NCBI GenBank assembly: GCA_021229015.1
Contig: CM037787.1
Span: 33,428,871-33,492,870, forward strand
Direction of reading: 5' to 3'
DNA from: Solen grandis
Taxonomy: Eukaryota; Mollusca; Bivalvia; Adapedonta; Solenidae
Length of the DNA stretch: 64,000 bases
The notes below the pieces were generated by a model. The model saw nothing but the letters and a program-made list of their open reading frames with translations, was not told the origin of the DNA and did not search any database. Below, piece by piece: positions 39,401-51,400 of the stretch. Every line of letters starts with the position of its first letter. Within the stretch, counting starts at the first letter, position 1. The translations under genes were made by a program, and so were the position numbers.

Positions 39401-42400
39401 CTTGGATTTTTGGTTAAAGTTTTGCATGCACATTGTTATTGTGCTTATGTCTCAGTAACTAGGCATGGGATTGATTTTAGACATCATAAAAATATTAAAG
39501 GGTATCAGACTATCAAGGTATATCATTTTTGACTATTATTATGTACAGGGTACAGCTCTTGTTTGATATTACAATAAAAAAAAAGCTGACTTCTTGATAA
39601 TTAACTCATACCCTAATTATCTCCCCTGTTTGGTGCAGCTCGGTGTCAAACAGTATCCTGTGCATCCGGAGTTTGCAGAAGATCCTAGTTTTTCATGCCA
39701 TATTCAAGGACGTGTACCGGGAGGTTGGCATGCTGGAAGTTCTCGTCACTTGTCTACATAGGTTCGCCGCTCTCCTCAAAGATCCACAAGCTGATGGAGG
39801 TAGGCACTCTCATGTATGCATGTGCAGGGTTTTCCACGACACACAAAATTGCCTACTGACTCCCAAATATCTAAGTTTGTCTCTTAAATCAAGGGATCAA
39901 GAGCCCCCATTTGTAAAAAAAACCAAAAAAAACCTCCCACTGCGATTCTGTCTTTTAGTCTTGCATCTCCCTGCCTTTTTTTTATGTTTTGATGATGATG
40001 ATCATCATCATCATGATAGTTTTGGCAACTTTGTATGCATAATCACTTGAACTGAATGTGAGTTATGCCATATGGAAGAAGTGCTCTATGGGCAAGTTTA
40101 GATTATATGTCAGATTTTGGATTTTAGTATTTATATTCGACTTGAAACTTTAAGGTATCATTGTCAAATCCTTAATCTTTTTAGCTCACCTGAGCACAAC
40201 GTGCTCATGGTGAGCTATTGTGATCGCCTTTTGTCCGTCGTCCGTCGTCCGTCGTGCGTGCGTGCGTGCGTGCGTGCGTGCGTCCGTCGTCAACAATTTG
40301 CTTTAAACAACATCTCCTCATGAACCGCTGAAGGGATTTTGACCAAACTTCACAGGAATCATCCTTATGATGCCCTCTATCAAAGTTGTACAAATTATTC
40401 AGATTGGTTAAAAAAGTAGGTCACAGGAGCTAAAAATAGATTTTAAAAATGCAAACTTTGAAAATCTTCTTCTGCAAAACTGCAAGGCCTAGAGCTTAGA
40501 TATTTGGTATGTAGCATCATCTTATGGGCCATTACCAAGATTGTACAAATCATAGCCCTACGGTGATAAATGACCCCGCACCAGGGGTCACTTGTTTTAC
40601 ATAGAGTTATATAGGAAAATCTTTAAAAATCTTCTTCTATGAATCCATAAGGCCTAGAGCTTAGATATTTCATATGTAGCATCAACTAATGGTTCATTAC
40701 CAAGATTGTACAAATCATGACCCTATGGTGATAAATGACCCCGCACCATGGGTCACTTGTTTTACATAGAGTTATATAGAAAAAACTTTAAAAATCTTCT
40801 TCTATGAATCCATTAGGCCTAGAGCTTAGATATTTGGTATGTAGCATCATCTTATGGGCCATTACCAAGATTGTACAAATCATAGCCCTACGATGATAAA
40901 TGACCCCGCACCAGGGGTCACTTGTTTTACATAGAGTTATATAGGAAAATCTTTAAAAATCTTCTTCTATGAATCCATTAGGCCTAGAGCTTAGATATTT
41001 GGTATGTAGCATCATCTAATGGTTCATTATCAAGATTTTCAAAATGGTGGCCCTTTGGAGATAAATGACCCCGCACTAAGTTTCTCCTCTGAAACCATAA
41101 GGCCCAGTGCTTATATATTTGGTGTGTAGTATTGTCAGGGCTAAAATGTTTAAGATTGAGTTATATCAGAATTCTTGTCTGTTTAAAAACCTTGTAATCA
41201 GTTGTAGCAATGGTACTCAGGTGAGCGATCCAGGGCCATCATGGCCCTCTTGTTTAACTATCACAGACACATTTGTTGTATGGGTAATCTCTTACTGGCC
41301 AGTTAACCCTTTCCCTCATAGAGGACACCATGAAAAGACCTATGCGAACAGCATAAAACCAGATCAGCCTGCGAGTAACTCGCAGGCTGATCAGGTTTTA
41401 TGCTGTTCGCTGCTCCTCAGTGGTCTGGAAATGAGGATTTTGTAATTAAATTTGGTAAGGTTTAACTGTGGTTTTCTGCAGACCAGGCTTTATGTGATAC
41501 CTATTGAGGGCGTCAAAATGAGTCTATATGAGGGAAAGGGTTAAGTAGCTCATAAGTCAAGTCAGCTAATCAATTTAGTTTCTCACCTCTCTCTCAGAAC
41601 ATAGCAGAATGATGGTAGAGAAAATAGGTTGAGAATAATAGAAAAAAGAACATAGAAAAAAGGTAAAAAGTTAGGCACAATGTTGATACCTTCAATAAAT
41701 TGTACTGATACTCTTACGATCCAATCCTGAATAAAGACTCCACAAAGTGATAATTTGACTGTTTAACCCTTTCCCTCATATAGACTCATTTTGACGCACT
41801 CAATAGGTACCACATAAAGCCTGATCTGCAGAAAACCACAGTTAAACCTTACCAAATTTAACTATAAAGTCCTCATTTCCAGACCACTGAGGAGCAGCGA
41901 ACAGCATAAAACCTGATCAGCCTGCGAGTTACTCGCAGGCTGATCTGGTTTTATGTTGTTCGCATAGGTCTTTTCATGGTTTCCTCTATGAGGGAAAGGG
42001 TTAAGAGAGATGTACAGGGTGTGATTAAAAAGTTTTCAGCCTAGTATACATGCTCTTAGATTCAATACATTGATATGAAATTCTGATCAGTTGATAATTT
42101 AGTCTTATTTAAGATCTTTGGTAGAGAGTATAGCATTTTGAAGATTTTTATGAAAGTAGATAATCAGGTAATCACTGTAAAGAAGATGTATCAAACAGAC
42201 AAAACAGAAAAAGATGGAGTCATAGAGAACTGTAAGAAGGGAATGTCACCCATGGAAACTTCATAAAGACTTCATGGAAACCCTTCTTTTAGATATGTAG
42301 TGAAACAATGAAGATGTCATAGATGGTGTAAATGAGTATTAGAGGACCAGGATGAAGACTTCAATTCTGAAGAGTTAGGCAACAGATGAAGTGCATCAAG

Positions 42401-45400
42401 ATGAAGGGAGATTATATTGAAAAATATTAGCATTGCATGAGGCCGAGAACTGTTGAACATACCTTGTACACTTGTCAAAGGTGTCTCCAGGGCTTGAATT
42501 TAACTTTTTCTTGCCACTCGCAATTTTTGCGAGTAGCTGAAATTTCAACTCGAAAAATTTATTGTTCACTTGCAATTTCATGAATGGTATATATTTTACG
42601 AAGGCAAAAACTCTTCTCAGTGTGAGACGTTTGAGTTAAATTATTAACAAATACTTTGTAAAAATAGTACAAATATTGTAAATATATCAATAATGTCTGG
42701 TAATTTGATTATTACTGTTATTCTTTTTATTTTCTACAAGGTAAAAAATATGTTGTGTATAACACTTTGACATTTAGTTTGTTACAAATCGGCTGCATAA
42801 AGTGAAGAAAGTAAACAGTCAGACTGTGCACCATATGTAGTTATCAGGTAATGACGACTATATGAAAACATTGGGTGCCAGTCTAGCAGGTGCGCGTAGG
42901 TTTGAATTATGCCTCCCTGCTATAGATTTTACTTTTTTTCTTGTCCCGATAAAGAAAATACGATGCTGATCTTGATTGGTTTCAAAACTTTGCACTCATA
43001 GCTACAAAATGAACTCGCAAAATTCATTTTTACTCGCATTTTGGGAGTTTTCGAGTGCCGAATTCGAGCCCTGGTCTCTGAATATAGTTTGCCTATAATC
43101 CTTTGTAGGCATGGTCACTAACCAGTGTGTGCTTTCTTTTTTAGTTCAGTTTTTAGATTTTTTTTTTATTTGACACTATTAGATGATATGATAATGATAG
43201 TTGTTGTTTATTCATTTAATGGATCTACAGTGTCTTGTAATGATGATGATGGTGATAGATGTTGTAGTTGTCTGTATATTCATATAATAGTTTTACAGTG
43301 TCTCTTATAGATACCACAAGGATGACCAGGGAACAGAGAGAACTTGGCTTCCTAGTGATTGATGTGTTGGCTTTGTTGCTAAGCAACAGTAATCAGAATG
43401 CCAGTAAGTATTAGAATAGTGATATATGCTCCGATTATTGTGTCATCTGCTGTAAGCAGAGGTGGCACATAGAGATCACTTTTCCGTCTGTCAGTCTATC
43501 TGTCCATCTCAATTTTTCCATCACACTTCAGCAGGTGACATGTGTTCCAAGAACACTCTCGTTCTGTAGTTTATAAGTGGAGAGAAGCAGTGAATACCTA
43601 ACCAGTCTCAGATTATGTGTATATATCACCAGCTTTTATAATCAGTGGATGTAAAGAATAGACTACTCAAATAGTAGAATAGACAAATGAGCTCAATTAT
43701 TTTTTTCAGAATAAGCTCACACTATGTATTCTTGATAAATTGTGTTTATTGTAAGTACTTGAAAGTCTCATTTGTATAATTAACAATGTCATGTTCCTAT
43801 GTTCTCCTGTTTTTCATAAAAAAATAAGCTAGTCACATGATTTTTGAAGGCATTAAAAGACCAGGGCCCTTTTTCACTTTACTTTGTATACGTAAATCAC
43901 AGATAATGTAATGAAATAAGTCACCTTAATGTCTATTGTTTGTTTTATTGTGTTAATAGGATATTAGAAGACATGTAGAACTACATTCTTACAACTTATT
44001 TAAAATCTATTCATACAAATAATATTGTAACTATCCCCAGGATTAATGGTTGAATGGTTGATGACAAATAATATGTTCCCACAATTTGGCTGTTTTGCTT
44101 CCCTATAAAAACAAATTATGTTTTTGACAATATTTACCAGGCTAAATTATATTTATGGACGATATATAAGAGAGTTTGTTGTTAAACTATGGGCTGTGTA
44201 TCTCCTTTACAGGTGTGTTCCGCGAGTGTGGTGGAGCCCGGTGTGCCCACAACATGGTTCCCTACATGGAGTGTCGTCAGGCGGTGTTGAACATCGTGCA
44301 GCAGCTGGTGCTGTCCCCTGGTGGGGACGATGACATGGGCACGCTCCTCGGTCTCATGCATACGGCAGAGATCACAAATCTAGAGCTGAAGACCAGCATA
44401 CTCAAGGTAGCACTCTAATCTTGGACAAGTAACTCCTAGGTTTCTCTTATCTGTCATAAGAATCACAGCTGTGAATATTGTATTAATACAAAAAATATGG
44501 TAACTACATATCAAGTTTGGTGAAAATGGGACTGGTAAAGCACTCTTGCTTGGTGTACATCATGTAAGTGTAGCTCTGGGGCTGGCCTTCCAGTTGGTAT
44601 GTTGTACGTCAGGTGTTCTACTTGAAGTTTCTGCCCATTTAGGGTCTTCTACCATATGTAATTAGCTGGACGGTATACTCAAGCATAACAACAACAGCAA
44701 ATATCTGATGCAGCAGTAGCATAGATTGAGATGATTGTCTGTACACAACCCAAGCTCTTTTGCTAGTTTCATTTGTTGGCTTGATAGGAAATGTGTCTGT
44801 TCTTTGGTGATATATCACATGTTCATATTAAGAACAGACAAACCTGTAAAAGCATTCATACAAATAATAGTCCTGTTGTCTACAACGGCCTAATAAATAG
44901 GAAAAACTTGCTCACAATTATTGACTATGGAGGGTCAAAATGACAATTTTGTGCATCTTGAAAAGCTCTACATGTGATTTATCAAACCAGTCAAAGGATA
45001 TTGTCTTGGTTGTGAAACACTTTTATGAACCCTTGACCCCTTATAGACACGTTTTGATGCATTGACAAACAGGACATGTCTGGTCAGGGTCTCCTTTGTT
45101 TGCTTGAAGATATTGGCTTATTCTACACAGTCTGCATGGCAAAGAAAATTTCATGTTCATGTCTTTTAAGTTCGGTAAATGTATCATGTTAATAATTTGT
45201 ACATGAATATTCATCTAAAGGGTTACCAAAATAGCTATATATGATGGTAATTAATTTATACATAGTTAAACCTGCTGGTAGCAGCCATTCAGTTGAATGA
45301 GAGTGACTGCTTAGCACAAGTGGTTGGAAAAAGAATAATGTAAAGCTCTTACAGAAAATCAAAGATAGCTGCTTAAAAAACACCTTATTTGCATTATAAA

Positions 45401-48400
45401 GGTTACTGCTATCCCATGTTTAGCTGTATAAAACAGGATATTGCAAAGTCAGGGATTATCTTTAGGCAAGATTTTAGTTCTTTGCTCTATTTCTTGCTGA
45501 GCGTTTTTTTGAAATCTGCTTAATGAATGAAATAATCTTTTTTTAGCTAATGTAAATGAGTCATACTTAGGATTTAGATATCTCACTGGCATGAACACTT
45601 GTTTTGTCTAAAATGATATGTTAAGTGTTAGATCAAACTTATTTATGTTGACGGGGAAACATTTTCTTACAACTTATATTAATCAACTACTCAACAGTTT
45701 CTGTGTTACACCAGAGTACTTTGTATCTAGGAAGGCCATGAGAAGTGGCCCCTGTTATGGTTCAAAACACAATCTTAATATCCAATGTAATGCTTTGTTA
45801 CCACAGGACATGACGATTTCTATTTTTCTTGTGTGTGTGTGTTTTTTACTCCAGACATGATTATCTCTACAAGGTTGAGTGTAAATTACGGTTTGCATGT
45901 TTCAGTCGCTGCTGAATGTTCTGAGAGAGAGTCACAGGACGCGGACAGTGTTCAGGAAAGTGGGCGGCTTTGTGTATGTCATGTCAGTCCTGGTATCTAT
46001 GGAAGGCTGCCTGGCTGACCCACCCAAGTCTCCCTGGGACAAAGGTAAGGGTGTGTGTTAGGTGTGGCTGGTTGAGATAAGACAATAACTACACTGGGAA
46101 AACAGATTCATTCATTCATTGGTTGGTCTGGTTTATACAAAACACATGGTTTTGTACAGTTGACCATGCCATGAATGGAAATGGAGTTGCATAAATATTT
46201 CACTGCTAAAAACTGGAAAGGTGAAAACCTGTCTAATTCAAACTAAACTATAGTCACTGTTTTTAGCAGTTGACCTTGTAATGAATTGGAAAAAATCCCT
46301 TAACAGATATGTTAATTTTTTTAAAAACAATTTATGCTTTTATTAAAAAGTTAAATTGTTTACAGTTGTGCTACCCACAATTCAATTTGTTGGTAGGGTA
46401 TGTAGATAGGTATAATCTTACATAAATGGAACCTGACTATGTTACAGTGAGCCGACAGGAGGTCCTGATGATGCTCAAGACTGTGTTCAGCACCCTTACT
46501 GTGGCCATGAGATATGAACCAGCAAATGCAAAATTCTTCGCTACAGATGTATGTTGTAATTCCTTTATAACTATGTCTTTACTTTCAGTCTCAACACATT
46601 ATCACTAAGCTCATTTTCATATTGCAGTCCTAAAATTAAAAATATGATATGTTAATTATGTAATAATTGTAGTATTCATTTACTACAATTTCAATTAGTG
46701 AATTAACCCTTTCCCTCATAGAGGAAACCATAAAAAGACCTATGCGAACAGCATAAAACCAGATCAGCCTGCGAGTAGGTTTTATGCTGTTCGCTGCTCC
46801 TCAGTGGTCTGGAAATGAGGACTTTATAATTAAATTTGGTAAGGTTTAACTGTGGTTTTCTGCAGATCAGGCTTTATGTGGTACCTATTGAGTGCGTCAG
46901 AATGAGTCTATATGAGGGAAAGGGTTAATGTTACTGGGATATATCCCTTGTGCTTTACACTCAGCTAGGTCTGAATGGCAACAAGCATCATATCAGTATG
47001 TGGTTTAGCATAGTTATCTGTAAGAAGTGAAACGAATAATGGCAAAAAGTTGAATATGACACAGTGATTTTGTTCTGTTCACTTCTGTAGGTGCGTTATG
47101 ACAGTCTGACTGAGGCGGTAAGGTTGCTAGGTTGTTTCTCTACCAACTTGGACATTGAGACAGAGGATGAAGCGGCGGAGCAGGCTGATGGACAGGAATT
47201 ATTTGAAGACTTCTTCCAGCATGGCAAGGAATCCAGGTCAGGGGTTTTTTTTCCTTCAGGTGAAAAATGAGAAAAAATATTTACACGTGAAGAGATAATG
47301 CTGGTTTTCTTAGTTTATCATAAACTCTCTTATTAATGAAATTTTAGGAAATCTGTATTAATTCATAGAAAAATATTTTTATTAGCTCTTGATGTATTTC
47401 AGGGTGAAAGAATGTGTTCCGGTGCTTCTGGTATCAGCATGCCAGATGATTAGATACCTGTATGACATGGCTTTAGACACATTTGATAGGTGAGGGCAAA
47501 TTCTTGAAAGAAAGAATTGATTGATGAAAGAAAAAAGGATAATGAAAAAACAAACAAGAATTATAAATATATACTGCATTTGATCATTTTTGCAGGACTT
47601 TGGATTTATTTTACGTGTTTTATTACTTGATCAAATGTAATGAATTTATATACTTAGATGTGACATTTTGACATATATACACTTTCACTCCTCCAAATCA
47701 CTTTGAACAGGAAAGATTTGTGAAGTACAGTTTCGAATTTGGAGAATCAGGGACCTACTGTTGTGTTTGCGTGTTCTCCATTTAACATTCCATGTGCTTG
47801 TGTGTGCTACCACTTCAGTGGAATTTGGTCCAGTTCTTCAATGTCACAAAAGATTGGGGTTGTATGTAGGTTCATTTGTGTCAAAATCAAGTTAAATCAT
47901 ACTCAACAATAAAATTCCATTGAGACCAATTCCACTCTTCCATTGACCAATTTCATTGCCAGACTGAAAGGCTCACTTAATACATATATTGAAGGGTCAT
48001 TTACATAGGTTTTACCTAACATTTTCTCTGCTTTCAAAATGTATGTTATGGCTCATTAGGACAAATATGCTTTAAGGTCAATACATTTGTGAATATTTCA
48101 GGCCATATGTAATGTCCTCCTCTGGACCAAAGAAGATGGACTCTCCATCTCTAAAACGTTACACAATGATCCAGGAGGGGAGCCCATCACCCCAGTCTTC
48201 ACCAAAACCCAAGCGGGCAAGCACAGGCAGTCTCTCCCTGCCACTCAGCACCCAGCCGCCCGAACACATTATCCATGCTGGAGCTGTCATGTCCATATTT
48301 CATCTTCTGCCTGCGGTGAACAGTACGGAGGAGCACATCTCCCGCAGCCTTCGTGTGTATATAGGAGAGCTTCTGAAGAACTTGCTGCGGAAGGAACACA

Positions 48401-51400
48401 ATCAACAGATCATGTGTGATGCAGGGTTCCCACACGAGTTACTGAGCCATGGAAACATTTCCCTGGCAGATGAGTCCCACCCACTACATCCCCCACTGCA
48501 GTACATGTTTGAGAGGCTGGCCTCTCAGTCCCTCACTCCTAGAGATCTGAGGTTCGTCAGCTGTCAAAATGCACATATTCTTTATGGTCGAATGGTTAGA
48601 TATCATGGGTTAGATTCCTGGCCACAAATTAACAAAGCTGTTAAAATAGCCCTTTTGCTTCGTGTTCAGTTAATAAGGGTAGTTCAAAATGTCAGGATCA
48701 TGTGACTGGGTTTGGTGTCAAGATCATGTGACTGGGTTTGGTATTCTGTCTCCAACAGGCAGAAGTCCCCAGCTGATTGAAATACTGTTGATGGGATGTT
48801 CAACCCAAGCAAATAATTCTTATTCTCATTTATGAGATGAGTAAAAAAGAAAAGCATGCTTTAAGAACTTGAACAGTCATCTAAATTATGACTCTGAACG
48901 AACCAGCCCATATAATTACTTAGCTATATTGTGTAACAGAATTCTATGCAAATCAGTATACTTATAACTTCTTGACTTGTTCCTGATTATCATACACAAT
49001 TATTTACATAGCATTCCATAATCGTTAGTCCAGTTTTCTTTTATTGCCTATATGTGTTTTTATTATTGAAACTTCATGATTTTAATATTCTAAATCTGTC
49101 ATAGCTGTTTGTTGTTGTTTTTTGCATGCAATAATTGCATTTATTTAATACTGCAGGGATTTCCTGAGGTTAGGGTCCCCGCTCAACTGTCGGCCTGCCG
49201 ATGAGGACATCGAGCATTCCACCAAACTCAACAAGAGTTGGCCACTGTCTCGCCATTCCAGCGTGGAGGAGAAGAGAACTCCATACGAGGTTGAAAAGAA
49301 ACTGAAAACTACAGGTTGCCCAGTACCCCTCACCCGAGTGAAGTGTCTGGTATCCATGACAACACCAAAAGATGCACGGATGCATGGGTCAAGTGTGACC
49401 CCCGCCTTTGTGGAGTTTAACATGAACACAGAGGGGTTTGGTTGCCTGTACTTGCCCAGTATTGCCCCCCAGGGTCCGCCTACTCCATCTGTAGTCAGCG
49501 GGGTGGTAGGGGCATCTGACCCCTCCGTCATAGGGGGGATAGGCACAGGTGAGTGTGCAGTGTAGTTCTACAGCTGTCTAAGCATGTAGTAGAAAGTATT
49601 TATTTTAGCATTCTTCTATAAAATAATTGTAAAATAAGATCTCAAGCTATTGGTTCCAAAAATGCATATATTTATGAATTCATTAAATTAATTAGTCTCA
49701 AGGTTGTTAAGGTTTAATTATGTCAGAAATTTTATTATTGATGTATTTGAAAAGAAAAGAAGATAACATTTTATTTCATGCCTTCGGTGAAAAGACTTAC
49801 AAGAGGGGAAATACTTTGCCTTTCAGCTTATGAAAATAATTGTTTTCTATGACCATATGATCCTCAAAAAAATCAACAAGTATCTATTATTAAGTGTATT
49901 AATATGAATATGTTTTGTATTAAGTATTTCCCCTGTGTTTCTCATCCCTAGGAGAACGAGTGTTCCCACCTCAATCTGGCCTGACCTACTCCACATGGTT
50001 CTGTGTGGACAAGTTCAGTGCAGTTGCAGTGGACCCCCACCCTGTCAGGCTTTTCACCATCGTCCGGAACCTCCAGGGTCGTGAGGAGAACCTCATCTGT
50101 CTCAGTATCATCCTCTCCGCCAAAGACAAATGTCTATATGTCTGCACACAGGAAACACTCATGCCAAGCACAGGTCAGTTGGCATATCAGTTTCAGATTG
50201 TATGTAATACTGTGATCTGTGAGGTTTTTATGGTGCTTTCCTACATTTTGTTTCTAACTCAGAAGCCATATAGCCATTGTAAATAAATTCCCAATCTTCC
50301 CCACAGCATCCTCTGTATACTAATTGCATTAATAAGACACCACAGCTACATTTTCCACCCCCGATAAATTTCCAACATCTCCATCTATAATTAATTTCAC
50401 ACGTATCTGTACTTTAATTTCCCCAATAGCCCCATCTGATGATGCATCAGATCCCAAGTTGAGTGACAATTACGTGAAGTTCTGGCACCAGGATTTTGAG
50501 CAGGAAGGACAGTGGCACCACTTGGTGCTGATCTTTCACCGTGCCGGCATCATGAAGAATAGCAGTGTCAGTCTCTTCCTGGACGGAGAACATGTCAATA
50601 CTCAGAAGGTGGGTCTCTTTGTGGTCAATTTCATTCTTGACTGCATAACATCTTATATATTTTGCTTGTTTAACCCTTTCCCTCATATAGACTCATTTTG
50701 ACGCACTCAATAGGTATCACATAAAGCCTGATCTGCAGAAAACCACAGTTAAACCTTAACAAATATAATAACTAAATCCTCATTTCCAGACCACTGAGGA
50801 GCAGCGAACAGCGTAAAACCTGATCAGCCTGCGAGTTACTCGCAGGCTGATCTGGTTTTATGCTGTTCGCATAGGTCTTTTCATGGTGTCCTCTATGAGG
50901 GAAAGGGTTAAGCATTTAAAGCAGTTGTACCTGTAGAATAGGATGTGAAATATGTTTTTCTTGCATCATTCTGTGTATGTATCTTGATTGAATGAGGTGA
51001 TCAGTATTGTACATCTAAACTGGTTTTGGAACTGCTGCCTCATCATGAAGAGGATGATATATTTTTATGCCTCCACTTTGAAGGGGTGGGTGAGTGCCTA
51101 AAGATTTGCCCTTGTCTGTTTGTCATAAAAAACATAAAAAGTTCCATGCTTGCCTCCATTGTTATATGAGCCAGTCATAAAACTTCACAGGAATTTTTAC
51201 TTGCATATAATTTTCACCAGCATAGGACATTGTGCACTTTAATTAGATTGAATCATAACAGAGCCCCTGACCTCTTTGTCCAATGGATTCATCTCAAGAC
51301 TTAGTACATGTAGGAATTTGAAAAAGGCTTGAAGATGCATTGATAATTACAGCTCCACTACATCTCTCCAAACCTGGGTGTTGGTGGCTCAGCAAGTCCC

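Larger units (their letters stand above)
39800..43310 (+). other. WDFY3 3.5-kb intron
   Basis: It contains a complete family A Helitron-like element, two opposed MITEs and a hAT-like foldback, listed separately. The stretches 42005-42487 and 43074-43310 show nothing recognised. A GATGATGATGATCATCATCA tract lies near 39986. Confidence 0.75.
44407..45905 (+). other. WDFY3 intron
   Basis: It contains a degenerate S2 SINE fragment near 44584-44697 and repeat G in reverse at 45113-45236. The rest is AT-rich with nothing recognised. The introns 46045-46447 and 46549-47090 hold nothing besides MITE copy 7. Confidence 0.65.

Noticed and set aside
40117..40393. ORFs on both strands with Cys/Arg/Val and Thr/Arg/Ala runs
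   Set aside because: They are translations of the CCGT/TGCG microsatellite of the family A element.
49145..49546. 133-codon minus-strand ORF
   Set aside because: It is the antisense shadow of WDFY3 exon 15, whose plus-strand reading matches the family.
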